DNA of 64,000 nt from Platanthera guangdongensis (Eukaryota; Streptophyta; Magnoliopsida; Asparagales; Orchidaceae), in contig CM077165.1 of the NCBI GenBank assembly GCA_039583875.1, positions 75,938,757 through 76,002,756 on the forward strand, in the 5' to 3' direction. Numbering within the stretch: position 1 is the first letter of the stretch; every line of letters begins with the position of its first letter. The position numbers were made by a program, and so were the translations under genes. The notes beneath the pieces are model-generated. The model was not told the origin of the DNA. It worked only from the letters and a program-made list of their open reading frames with translations, and searched no databases. Of this stretch, positions 44,046 through 55,804 are shown piece by piece.

Positions 44046-47000
44046 TGACATGACCCGCATTTTCTCAACAATTAAATCATATCAGAGCAAGAGAAAATAC
44101 GTGCCATGATGCCACGTCGTGCCGGGGATAACTGCACATGTTCAGGCAAAACTCCAGACTCTATATCTTTAAAGAAAATCATTACTTAATATGAAAGAAA
44201 ACCAGTTAAATTTGATGGTCGTATCCCTCGGCATAGTGGATTAGCTTGTCCACAATTAAAAATATATTTATACGTAGTGGAAAATACTTTGGTTAAGTTG
44301 ATATTCTAAATGATCATAAGTGTCCCCGAGAGACGACTCAGGGTACGCACGACTCTAAATTTAATATAATATATATAAAAATAGCCTTTACGTTACTTGG
44401 GAAAGTAGTGCTTTAGTTTTATAAACATGACATGCATGAGGTACATATAGTGATGCTTTTAGGGATTAAATAACCTAACATGCAACTTAGCATAAATCAT
44501 TCCCATAAGCAAGTAAACAACCTCCAAAAAGGGAAAAATAGCAGTTCTCAGTTCATATCAAGCATCACAAGCAAGCCACCAGTGGGCGCCAATAACCTGA
44601 CACGAACCCACTAGTGAGTATGTATGTCTATACAGAAAGAAGAAAACTACCTCACCAAATCGAGGAGTAGCAAACTCAGCTACCCCGGAAGCCACAAGCA
44701 AGATCCACCAGAACACTAGCCGCTCAATCAGACACAACCTGAACCCGAGATATTCAAAGAAAGAATACCTCAGCAAGAATAAAATGAAAAGAAGTGGAGC
44801 ATTGGATTCATAAGTAATAAAAGAGGGGCTTACCAACCCCACAACAAGTGCTATCAAAAGTGCGAAGGTAAAATGAACAATACAGCAAGGGTAAAACACT
44901 GCCCAAGGTAAGAACAAAATGCACCAAGTGCGAGAAATAAACAACATGCCCTGCTAAAAACCTGCAGTAGCAACAAGCAAGCATATGCCAAAAATAACAA
45001 CTTTACAGAAAGGAACTAACAGTTCTAACTTGTGAATCATTAGCAGTGGTAAAACCATGGGTCTGGGTTGGTGACCAAAAATAGTCCTCATCCAAACAAC
45101 AAGACCCATAAATACTCAAGGGTTCAACGGTGGCAGCCCTAAGGTCCAACACACCAACACAACCAGCCCAAACCGGTCCCAAAATGGTGACAACACACAA
45201 AAACAACCAGCCCATCCCGGGGCCAAAATGGTGGCAACACACAAAAACAAACAGCCCATCCCGGGGCCAAAATGGGAGTGACCAAGGCTCTACACCACTC
45301 CACCCCTCATAGAGCCATCAAACAAAACCACGTGCCATAATTCACGACTCGGCCTTCAAAACCAGCCGAGAAACATCAACAACCCTAAATAAACCCATCC
45401 TAACCAACTCAGGAGAAAAACACCAGCCTAAGGAGAAAGGCATCGAGTCCATCTAGACACTAAGCTAGAAGGTGTTGAGTCCTTCTCGACACTCAACACA
45501 AGGTGTCGAGTCCCTCTCGACACCAAAGCCATAAGGTGTCGACACTAAGCCAGAAGGTGTCGACACTAAGCCAAAAGGTGTAGACACAAATCTAAAATGT
45601 GTCGACACAAAGCCAGAAGGTGTCGATACAAAGCAGAAGGTTTTGACACTAAGCCAGAAGATGTCGACACAAAGCCAGAAGGTGTCGACACAAAGGCAGA
45701 AGGTGTCGACACTAAGACAGAAGGTGTCGACACAAAGTCAGAAGGTGTCGACAAAAAGCCAGAACGTGTCGACACTAAGACAGAAGGTGTCAACACTAAG
45801 CTAGAAGATGTCGACCCAAAGCCAGAAGGTGTCGACACAAATCCAGAAGGTGTCGACACAAATCCAAGAGGTGTCGAAACAAAGCCAGAAGGTGTCGACA
45901 CAAAGCCAGAAGGTGTCGACACAAAGCTAGAAGGTGTCGACACAAATCCAGAAGGTGTCGACACTAAGCCAGAAGGTGTCAACACAAAGACAGAAGGTGT
46001 CAACACTAAGCCAGAAGGTGTCGACACAAAGCCAGAAGGTGTCGACACAAATCTAGAACGTGGAGAGAAAATAAAATTCTAATTCCTCTTTCTACCCCTT
46101 CTACCCAGCTACAGTTGTCCCCCAAGCTAGGCTAAAACTAGCAAACTAAAATCCTACCTACAGCCACCACGTGGACACAAAACAGTGAAAGGAAGATAGA
46201 GAATAAATTAAAACTGAACAAAATTGAGCAAGATCTAGCTGTGATGAAAACTGCAGCAACCCTAGCTTCTAGGAAAAAGAAAGAATGAGCTACTACAATA
46301 GGATTAAATGGAGTAAAAAATCAAGGTTAGCAAGGGCAAAGGGAGCCACTTGCCTCTACCTCCAGGAAATAGCAGCTGTCTTCCAAAATTCGGCACTGGT
46401 GGCAAGGTCGGCCGCCTAAGAGGCAAACCTGAAGCTATTAGAAGAAGAAGAACAAACCCTAAAAACCCTTGCTAACCAAGACAAACCTAAAATAAGAAAT
46501 ACAAACCTAGGGAGGACGATCCGGGTGAGAGCAGTCCAAATCTGCCCTTACCCGAGAAAAACGAGCTCTTAAACCTCCAGCAATCACCGGCCGGAGTTCC
46601 AACACCTCCGTCGCCCGATGCCTTCTGCTGGAATCTGGCAGATGGCTTGGGAAAAGAGAAATGAGGAGAAGAAAACACAGCCGACCCTACTTATCTACCC
46701 TCCCCACTCACTCGGCCACTAACGGCAAAAGATATCCAGCCAATAATATATATATAAATTGCATATATACATATACACACAAAAAAACAACTGAAATAAG
46801 CTCCAGCACTCAAGCTCAAACACACAAATTTATATATACATATATATATGACCAGCTAACAATCTTTACCTAAATTAAGCCAAACAAAAAAAAACCGGCT
46901 ACCTGCTATAACTAAGCTCTGCCACTTAGCCCAACATAGCAACAACAAAAGCCTGGAAAATACGCTACCAGATAACATAAAAAACGTGAAATGACGCGAA

Positions 47001-47331
47001 AAACAAACGATCCTGGAATTCAACGAAACTCGCATCGTAGCTAAACACCCATGCTACGAAAACAACGGCGAAGTCGAGAATAACATCCGATGATCAAAAC
47101 TCGGGCTAACATCTCCCGAAGTCAAAACACACGCATTCCATGAGAGGCTCTGCCGAGTCACCAAAAACAAACTCCGGCTAGCTGGGGAACCTTGAAAATA
47201 GGCTACAAAACAAGCCACTAAGAACTCCTCAAGAGCTAAGACGACGCTCTAACAACGGCAAAGGTCGGAAAAGCGTCAACATAATGCCAAACAAAGATTA
47301 AACAAATCACAGGAAAACCGGGGGCATTACA
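44046..47331 (-). repeat. 3' LTR of element E
   Basis: The minus-strand ends are TGTAATGCCC and GGGTCATGTCA; length 3,286 bp. It matches F (52781-55799) at both ends and in scattered internal blocks. TATATATATATTAT words (about 46740-46760) may be the TATA region, which would place the array at 45430-46065 downstream of it. The rest is AT-rich non-coding. Confidence 0.85.
45430..46065. repeat. GTGTCGACAC tandem array in LTR E
   Basis: About 30 units of roughly 21 bp (AAGGTGTCGACACAAAGCCAG type) with the palindrome GTGTCGACAC in most. The length of 21 keeps both strands open as low-complexity frames (VDTKPEG repeats), which are artefacts. The palindrome is identical to that of the left-edge copia LTR. 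Confidence 0.92.
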
Positions 47332-47345
47332 ATCACTCCCCCCTA
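47332..47345 (-). other. Polypurine tract of E
   Basis: The minus strand reads TAGGGGGGAGTGAT directly before the LTR start TGTAATGCCC. Confidence 0.85.
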
Positions 47346-47453
47346 GAAGAAAGTTTCGCCCCGAAACATTACGCACAACACTCCTATCAAGAAGGAGAAA
47401 GAATTAGCCCAGCAAGAGCTATATTATAAAATGCAAAACATACCAGGCACAAG

Positions 47454-48666
47454 TCAGGGAAAAAGATGAGGGTGAGCCTCCCTCATAGCCGACTCCAATT
47501 CCCAAGTCGCGCTTTCCACATCCTGGTTTCTCCATAAAACTTTAACCATTGGAATGGTCTTCTTCCGCAACACACGATCTTGTGTATCCAAAATGCAGAC
47601 AGTCATCTCCACATAAGAAAGATTTGGCTCTAACTGAGGCACAGAATCAAAAACTTTCCTGTCGCTCAGCACATACTTCCGCAGCTGGCTAACGTGAAAA
47701 ACATCGTGCACACCAAGAAAATTTGCGGGCCAATCCAGCCTATAAGCCGCTACACCAATCCGTTCAACAATCTTAAACGGTCCCACAAATCTTGGATACA
47801 ACTTCCGGTTCTTACCAAACCTCTTGATTCCAACCATCGAGGAGACTTTAAGAAAAACCAAGTCCCCTACAGCAAACTCCAAATCAGATCTATGCTGTTT
47901 GGCGTTATTTTCATATCGCTCTTGATCTATCCGAAGCTTCTCCCGAATAAGCTTCACAGCAACTTCCATTTCTTCAAGAGCATCCGGACACAACAAAGAT
48001 CTCTCGCCAACCTCTGTCCGAAATAGGGTAGTTCTGTAGCGTCTCCCATACAGATCTTCGAAAGGAGCCATTTGCAAGCTTTCCTGATAACTGTTATTAT
48101 AAGCAAACTACATAAGCTGCAAACGCTCATCCTACGCTCCTCCGTGGTCTAAAATGTAGCATCTGATCATATCCTCCACTATATGATTAACTCGCTCTGT
48201 CTGACCATTGGTCTGCGGGTGGTAAGTAGTAGAATATCTCAAATCCGTACCCAAACCTTCTTGCAAACTCTTCCAAAAGCGAGATGTAAAATGGGAGTCT
48301 CGGTCTGAAATAATGTTGACTGGAACACCATGCAATCGGATAACTTCATTCAAATAAAGCTCGGCTATTTTCTTCATCGGAGAGTCGATATTATAAGGTA
48401 CGAAGTGAGCACACTTCGTTAATCTGTCCACGATCACCAAAACTGAATCATATCCCCTAGGAGATCTCGGTAAACCTGTGATGAAATATATCGAAATGCT
48501 TTCCCACTTCCAAGTCAGAATCTCCAACAGAGTCAACTTGCCACCAGGCCTTCCATGATTGGCCTTAACATGCTTGCAAGTATAGCATTCAAAGACAAAA
48601 CTGGCTACATCTCTCTTCATCCCAATCCACCAGGCAATTTGATTTAAGTCATGGTAAATCTTGGTA
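47454..48666 (-). pseudogene. pol: pol of E, integrase C-terminal half and chromodomain
   Basis: It continues the integrase cut by D. Zinc-site cysteines (CYTCKHVK), the core with SDRDSHF and QTERVNH, the GPFKIVERIG linker and a chromodomain-like tail (VKVLWRN...ATWELE) ending PHLFP and a stop are visible. Two in-frame TAG codons occur: 48132-48134, probably from TGG, and near 48105. The frame is otherwise kept. The N-terminal part, including the histidines of the zinc site, is at 60222 onward. Confidence 0.88.
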
Positions 48667-50625
48667 TTTAAGACCCCCATCCATCACATGACATATAACA
48701 GAAGGTTCAGCTGGAACCCGACGCCATATACCACAGACAGTCGGAAGGGTTACAAAAGAATATCCAAACTATCCAATAAAGACTACTCATCCTACACAGA
48801 GCATTCTAGCAGAAGCTTTTAAATAGTTGAAAGAACCCAAAACTTAAATCCATTATCATGAATGTCCACATCCACACAACAGGAATGAAAACTAAATACA
48901 CTGAAAGGGTACCCGACCTTATGGACTTACAAATATTCACTTAACAAATAGTGTCTTACATACATCGGCTCGTAGGACGGCCACACATGACAAAATAAAA
49001 ACAACTATTCTTTATGGCGTTCAAGGGCCAGCAAAACAATATGGTCCCCAGCCCGCCAATTTGCACTCGGCTCCACAACACCTACAAGCAACATTCCACC
49101 TCACGATGGCAAACAATGCAACGGTCAGTAAAAGCCGCCCAAATTTTAACGACCCCGCCCCTTACTCGGGACGGCGGTGCTCTTTCCCTGCATAGCATTA
49201 GCCCAGCTAAACAATAAGGTGTAATTACATTTCGCCACAAATGTAGGCTCGCATGGCCAAACACCCCGTGCACTCAGGGCACATTAACGGTGAATCCTGA
49301 CACTTCAGCGTCTTCACCACCACCACCAACATGGTAACAATGTGAGCATTTAGCCTTTCTGACCACTGTCTAAGGCTCCTGACTATGCCAATGGCCAGTC
49401 CCTTTTTCAGGTCTCTCGCATCAAACCACATAACCCAGGACTGATTCCACTTGCCCGCTGCTCACAACGCGTAGTACACCTTAAGACATATGCACGAGCG
49501 AAGCTTCTCTCGGATACTGCCATTTCCAAACAAGCACATAACCCAGTTATGTTTAAGGCCGGTTCCCAGACCGCCAAGTTAGCAGAACAACGATTCCGCT
49601 CAGTTTTTCGGGTGCACCTTGGAGCTAACCTAATAGGATCCCTGCTGCAATCTACCGCGTAGAAACCCGAAAACCGCAAAGCACGGAGTCTTCTCCGGCA
49701 AATCATAACAAATGCAACATCACCGATCCAGATCAACTTATCCGGGTAGGCTTCACACACAATACCTATGCTCATACTTCGATTCCGGACTCTATATACA
49801 ACACAAAGGGGGACTATTCTCGTCAACCCCAAGGAACACCGCACACTCACCGCACACTGGCGGGAGCTGGTTTTCCCTATGCAAAAAGGAAGAGCTTCAC
49901 ATGCTCAAGTAGAGAATCGTTACTCTTGTAGTACGCTTTGGCGCCATAGAAAACTACATGGATGGAAATCTTCGCAATGATCTTTCCTCCACGGATACGC
50001 TCTCAGATCTCAAAACGGTGCTCCGATGCTCCGCCGGCGGCCGAAAAACTCCTCCTTCATCCTCCTCTTTATAACTCCTTGAGAGAGAGAGGCTAAGGGA
50101 GAAAATGAGGAATTCCTCCTCTGTTTTCGAACTTAGCAGGGCAGGGAAACCATCTGGACCGTTGGATCTTATTTAAAGAAAACGAACGGCTCAGATCCGT
50201 TCAAAAATTCCCAAACCTGGGCCGAACACGGCTTGGCACACGACCGTGTCCCAGGCCGTGCGCCTCGATCTAGGCACGATCGCCGAACACAGAGACTCAC
50301 ACGGGCTCAGACACGCCCGTGTCGGGTCCTCGACACACCCGTGACCGGGGGCGTGTCATACATAACTACCACGCCAACCGAAACGACCCAACTGAACACG
50401 GCTAGGGACACGGGTATGAACACGCCATTGTCACCGCTGACACGCCCGTGTCAAAAGTGTTCACAACCCGTGTTTCCTGCCGTGTCCTTCTCGGGATGAA
50501 AACGGCCAAAACACAAGCCAGAAACGGCCTTGTACACGACCGTGTCCTAGGCCGTGTACCCCTATACAGGCACCAAAATCCTTTTTTTACGCGACCAACT
50601 CAAATACAATTTTCGGGGCGTTACA
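48667..50625 (-). repeat. 3' LTR of element D
   Basis: It ends GGGGCGTTACA beside the polypurine tract. It contains an ACACGCCCGTGT-type array at 50225-50560 (distal U3) and GAGAGAG (about 50083). It shares end sequence and order with LTR C, but the bodies differ. Confidence 0.88.
50225..50560. repeat. ACACGCCCGTGTC inverted-repeat array, LTR D 3' copy
   Basis: Copies of ACACGCCCGTGTC and AGGCCGTGT, fewer and more degraded than in C. The other copy is at 59790-60170. Confidence 0.82.
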
Positions 50626-50640
50626 AATCTCCCCCACTTA
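50626..50640 (-). other. Polypurine tract of D
   Basis: The minus strand reads TAAGTGGGGGAGATT, ending at the LTR start TGTAACGCCC. Confidence 0.87.
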
Positions 50641-50678
50641 AGGAATTTCGTCCCGAAATTAAGTAAAGGTACACAAAA

Positions 50679-52775
50679 CTACAAGTTACCTGAACGGAAT
50701 AACTCGGGGTATTCTTCCAACATAGTTTGCTCTCTCTCCCAAGAAAGCTCCTCACGTCCATAATTATCCCAACGGACCTTAACCATTCGGACTTCCTTGT
50801 TGCGGAGTCGTTTGACTTCGACGTCTTCTATACATATAGGCTTGACCTTTGTCGTCAACTCGTAATCAACCGGTACTTGATTGTCCGCAATTATCTGCGA
50901 AGTCTCTTGCACTGCCTTATGCAACACCGACACGTGGAACACATCATGTAGCCCACTCAACTCCACCGACAGCTTCAATTTATACGCTGCTTCGCCAACA
51001 TGCTCCAGGATCTCAAATGGTCCAAGGTATCTCGGACTCAGCTTCTTCAAGCGTCAAACCCGCGAGACACCCTTGAACGTCTTCATTTTCAAGTACACCC
51101 AGTCTCCAACACTGAACTCCACATTCCTATGCTTGGCATTATAGTATTTTGACTGTTTGTCCTGAGCGATCTTCAACCGTTCCTGAATTGTCCGTATCAC
51201 TGAAGTGGCATCTTCCACCGCTTGACGTTTGTAAAGATTTGACTCGCCCGTCTCCAACCAAGACAATGGCGTGCGACACTTTCTTCCGTACAAGGCCTTG
51301 AAAGGCGCCATTCCAATACTCGCCTGAAAGCTGTTGTTATATGTAAACTCCACCATGTACAGGTGATCTTTCCACTGCTTTCCAAAACCTAGGATGCACA
51401 TGCGAAGCATGTCCTCCATCGTCTGGTTGAACCTCTCGGTTTGGCCATCCGTCTACGGACTTTAGCTTAGTTCCCAATAGACTATGCACCAACCTCCAGT
51501 CATTCGACGTGAAGCGTCAAATACGATCACTAACAATACTGCGGGGCACACCATGCAACCGTACAATATTCTCCACATAGAGTTTGGCCAACCTTTCCAC
51601 CGGATCTTCCTTCCTGATCGGGATGATGTGCGACACCTTTGTCAACCTATCTACGACCACCCAGATGACATTGTTTCCCTTCTGCGACTTCGGCAAACCA
51701 TGCACAAAATCCATAGATATGTCGTCAAATTTCCATTCCAGGATAGACAAGGACTTTAGGAAACCTCCGAGCTTCTGGCACTCTGCCTTCACCAAGGCAC
51801 AAGTTTGGAACTTGGCCACATAGAGTCCTACATCTTTCTTCAATCCTGGCCACCAAAATAATTTCTTCATGTCTCTATACATCTTCGTTCTTCCAGGGTG
51901 GATTGAGTACTTGGTATGATGAGACTCGTACATCAACTCCTCCCGAAGATTATCCGCACTAGGAACGCATAGGCGACCGTCCTTCCTTAGCAATCCATCC
52001 TCAATAGCAAACTGGGAATTTTACCCATCCAATGATTCATCCAAGATCTGCTTCATGCTGTTATCCTGAATCAAAGCTCGCCGAACTCTATCAGCTAGGT
52101 CACACTGCACCTCGGTCCAAAACAGTTTCGCCTCAGTACTAGACTGCCTGTCGACGCAAGATATCTCCAAAGCCACCAACTCACGGACCAATCTCTCATT
52201 ATGTACTGATGGCCAGTTGGCCTATGCAGGAACCTTACGACTCAACGCATCCGCCACTTCATTACCTTTCCCTGGCACGTAATGTATCTTGAAGGTGTAC
52301 TCCCTTAGGAACTCCATCCACCTCCGCTGCCTCATGTTTAGTTCCTTTTGATCTAACAGATACTTCAAACTCTTATGATCGGTGTATATATCGACTTTCA
52401 CACCATACAGATAGTGCTTCCACAGCTTTAAAGCAAATATCACGGCCGCTAACTCCAAGCCATGGACCGGATAATTTCTCTCGCGAGCCTTCAATTGTCG
52501 TGAACCGTAGGCTATCACACTCCCATATTGTAGCAGAACACAACCCAAACCACTGCCCGAAGCATCACTATAGATTTTGAACCCTTCGGTTCCACTTGGG
52601 GAGCATAAAATAGGCGCTGTGGTCAACCGCCTCTTCAACTCTTCAAAAGTTTGTTTGCACTTCGAATACCACACAAACTTCTGATCCTTCCTTGTCAACA
52701 TCGTGAGTGGTAGCGTTATCCGCGAGAAGTTCTCTACGAAGCGCCTGTAGTAGCCAGCAAGCCACAAAAAACTCC
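50679..52775 (-). pseudogene. pol: pol of D, 3' part (RNase H, integrase, chromodomain)
   Basis: It resumes the RT frame after F: the RT end ([11 protein letters not shown]), RNase H ([22 protein letters not shown]), the integrase zinc site (CALVKAECQK), the core (SMDFVHG; SIVSDR near 51520), the C-terminal linker [10 protein letters not shown] and the chromodomain-like tail VKVRWDN...ELSWERE. Breaks are stops near 52020 and 52218, a deletion in the integrase core near 51460 (the segment before the Glu motif), and a stop near 51051. Motifs match those of C in order. Confidence 0.88.
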
Positions 52776-52780
52776 GGACC
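52776..52780. repeat. Target duplication GGACC, left of F
   Basis: GGACC here and at 55800-55804 bound the solo LTR exactly. Confidence 0.93.
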
Positions 52781-53175
52781 TGTAACGCCCCCGATTTTTT
52801 TGCAATTATTTAATTCTCGTTTGACGTTACGTTGACGCGTTTCCGGCATGTGCCGTTTGCTAGAGCATGGTCTTAGCTCTTTAGGTTCCTTGTGTGGTTG
52901 TTGGTAGCCTTTTGGCAAGATTCCCTAGCAAGCCGGGTCTGTTTTGATGACCGATGAGGCCTCTCGGGGAATGCTTGTGTTTTGGCTTCGGGTAGTGATA
53001 ACTCGAGTTCTGTTCGTCAAAAGTTGATTTTGACTTCTCCGTTGCATTCGTAGCATGAGTATTTAGCTACGATGTGAAATTCGTCAATTTTCGAGATGGT
53101 TCGGTTTTCGCGTCGTTTTGATATTTTGTGCAAGTAATTAATAATATATTATTAAATTTTTTAAAAGCACATGCT

Positions 53176-53183
53176 TATAAATA
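53176..53183 (+). promoter_or_regulatory. TATA box of solo LTR F
   Basis: TATAAATA is followed about 30 bases later by a T-rich start-like region. It places the array in the transcribed part of the LTR. Confidence 0.6.
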
Positions 53184-53839
53184 GCCTTAGGCTAGAATTT
53201 AGGACTGTTCATTGTCTCTTTTTGGGAGAAACTGCTGCCTGTTCGAGAGAAAGAAAACCGTCAATCCCGCTAGCTTCGGGCAACGATTCCGGGATCATTT
53301 GTGGACGGAATTCGATTTCGAAAGAGGATTTGGATTGCTCTCGTCTGGACCTACACTCCGACGAAGTTTTTTTTCTTGTGCTGTGCTGCTGGTGCCGAGT
53401 GAAAGGAAGGGGCCGACCAAGCTTCGCTGGAATTTGAGGCAAGTGCTGCTCCTACCCTTGCCAAGCTTTTCCCCTTTCTATGTTCTTAGTTGTTGTTATC
53501 ATACATGTTCCCGAGATCATTTATTTTACTCTGGTTTCCCATCAAAATCATCGGATCTTGAATCATGAATGCTCCTGTGCATTTTTTTTCTTCTTTCTCA
53601 AGTTCTGTAACTCCAGGTTTTTTGGCCGGGCCATTATAGTCTTGACTTTTATCAGATTGTCACATATTAATCTCGGATTCAATTTTACTTAGCCTTCTTC
53701 TTATTCCTTCCTTGCTGTTAAGTTTGCCCAGTTCGGGTGCTGGGGTAGTGAAGATGAGTGCTGGAATTGACCCTCAAGTTGGTAGTCGTTGCCCGGTAAG
53801 TTAGGTAGCATTAGATTTTCATGTTTATAGAAGTTCTGT

Positions 53840-54510
53840 GGGTAGTGTTGACAGCATTGAGTGCACTCAACGCTGCCAGATCGACGAAGACCGTCGATCT
53901 GAGTTCGACGGAAATCGTCGAACTGAGATTGACGATCTTCGGTGGCCAGATCGATGAAGATCGTCGATCTGAGTTCGATGACAATCATCGAACTGGGATC
54001 GACGATCTCTAGTTCTGTGTTCGACGAAGGTCGTCGATCTGAGTTTGACGAAGATCGTCGAATGGAGATCGACGATCTCCGGTTGCCTGTGATCGACGAA
54101 GATCGTCGATCTAATCTCGACGTTCTTCATCGAACTGGGATCGATGATCTCCGGTTGTCTGAGTTCGACGAGGATCGTCGAGCTGAGTTCGACAAAGATC
54201 GTCGAACTGAGATCGATGATCTCCTATTGCCTGAGATCAACGAAGATCGTTGACTTGAGTTCGACAGTGTTTGTCGAACTCGGATCGACGATCTCCGGTT
54301 GCTTGAGATCGACAATGATCGCCGAGATGAGCTCGACGTTCTCTTGACCTGAGTTCGACGAAAATCGTCGAACTAAGATCAGTGTTTTTCCTGTGATCCA
54401 TGTTCAACGAAGATCGTCGAACTGAGCACGACGTTCTTGTGTTCTGAGTTCAGCGAAGATCGTCGTACAGAGCTCGACGTTTCCTGTAAGCTAAGTTCGA
54501 CGATTTTCCC
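53840..54510. repeat. TTCGACGA-AGA-TCGTCGAA hairpin array in F
   Basis: About 15 units of 40-50 bp contain an 8-bp-arm hairpin (TTCGACGA loop AGA TCGTCGAA) and GATCGACGATC. It begins with TTGAGTGCACTCAA (53857-53870), the motif of LTR H. Short frames in this region on both strands are repeat artefacts. Confidence 0.85.
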
Positions 54511-55799
54511 TCTGTCTTCCCTTGTCTTCCTGAGTGAATCCAGCTGTGTTTATGGTTATTTTGTCGGCTGTTTCCTTTTCTCTGAACGCCAAATCGTGGG
54601 TGATGGCTAGTAGGGGTGGTTTTCTTTTTAGCTCTTAAAGGGGCGGGGTTTTGTGTTGAGCCGTGGCCGCCACTTTTTTTCCCAGGTACAGGCTGGGTGT
54701 GGGTGGTTTGTAGGTCCCTAGTGCTCTCCCTGTGCGACCCTTGAGCTTATTTTGTTTTGGTGATGGTGGTTTGGGGGACCGCGTTTGCATCCAATCCTGA
54801 ACCATGTGGATTTTTACTACTGCCATAAACTCACAAATTAGGATTGTTAGGTGTTTCTTCTTAGTAGAATGCAACATATTTTGGCAAGTTTTCTTCCCTT
54901 TTGCCTTGTAGCCTCTACAGGATTTGAGCAATGCCTGTTGTTGTTTTCCGTGTGCTTGGTGTACTTTGGCTTACTTTGGAAAGAACTAGCTTTTACTGTC
55001 ATGTTTACTTACTCTCTTTCATTCCATTTTGATATTATGCTCTAATTCAGAAATTCTTGTTATACTTGCTGAGGTGTTCTTTCTTTGGATGCCTTAGGTT
55101 TAGAGCAGTAGCCGGTTGAGCGGCTGGTTTTTTCCTTGGTGATTGTTGTGGATCCCTTGGGTTACTGGGATCTTCCTCCTTATTTTTGTGAGGTAGTTTT
55201 CTGTTATTCCTACAGACATACATGCACGCCAGTGGGTTCGTGTCAGGTTGTTGACGCCCGCTGGTGGTTATTACTTGTGATACTAGATATGTTTCTTTTA
55301 CTGCTACCTTTCTGGAGATAGTCTACTTGCTCATGGGAAGATTTATGCTAGGTTGCTAGTTACTTTTAAACCTAAAAGCACTATTATAAGTATATCTCTT
55401 GATCTGCATGTTTATGAAACTCATACACTACTTTCTAAGCAACGTAAAAATATCGTTTTCTCACTTATAATATAAAATAAATCTAGAGTCTTGCATAGTA
55501 TGAGTGGACCTCGGGGCACACTTATGCACTCTCATAGGATGTCAAAAATAAATAAAGTATTTTTTCGCCTCGTATAAGTATAGTTTTTAAATGGTGTACT
55601 AGATGATCCACTGAGCCGAGGGATACGACCTTTAAAATATAACTGATTTTCTAATCATTAAACTTATGAGTTTTCATAGTCTAGTTAGTTGGTGTTTGCC
55701 TGATTGTCGACAGTTATCCCCTGCTCGACGTGGCATCACAACGTGTGTTTTCTCCTACTCTGATACTTCTTAATTTCGGAGAAAATGCGGGTTGTGACA

Positions 55800-55804
55800 G
55801 GACC
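55800..55804. repeat. Target duplication GGACC, right of F
   Basis: Matches 52776-52780, and RT of D resumes after it. Confidence 0.93.

Larger units (their letters stand above)
52781..55799 (+). repeat. Solo LTR F of the E family
   Basis: It is 3,019 bp, starts TGTAACGCCC, ends GGTTGTGACA and is flanked by GGACC. No internal element sequence is present, so it is a solo LTR left after recombination. Its ends match LTR E, in opposite orientation. TATAAATA at 53176-53183 is about 395 bp from the start. The array at 53870-54510 uses GATCGACGATC and TTCGACGA words, not the GTGTCGACAC of E. The remainder (54520-55780) is non-coding. Confidence 0.92.

Noticed and set aside
45566..46082. Open frames of about 160 codons with VDTKPEG repeats on the plus strand and a mirrored frame on the minus strand
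   Set aside because: A 21-bp tandem repeat keeps several frames open; it lies inside LTR E and has no gene context.
53180..53570. Possible host gene exon in 53171-53568 (open frames of 77-118 codons on both strands)
   Set aside because: It lies inside solo LTR F just downstream of its TATA box, the frames overlap in several registers, and no domain is recognised.
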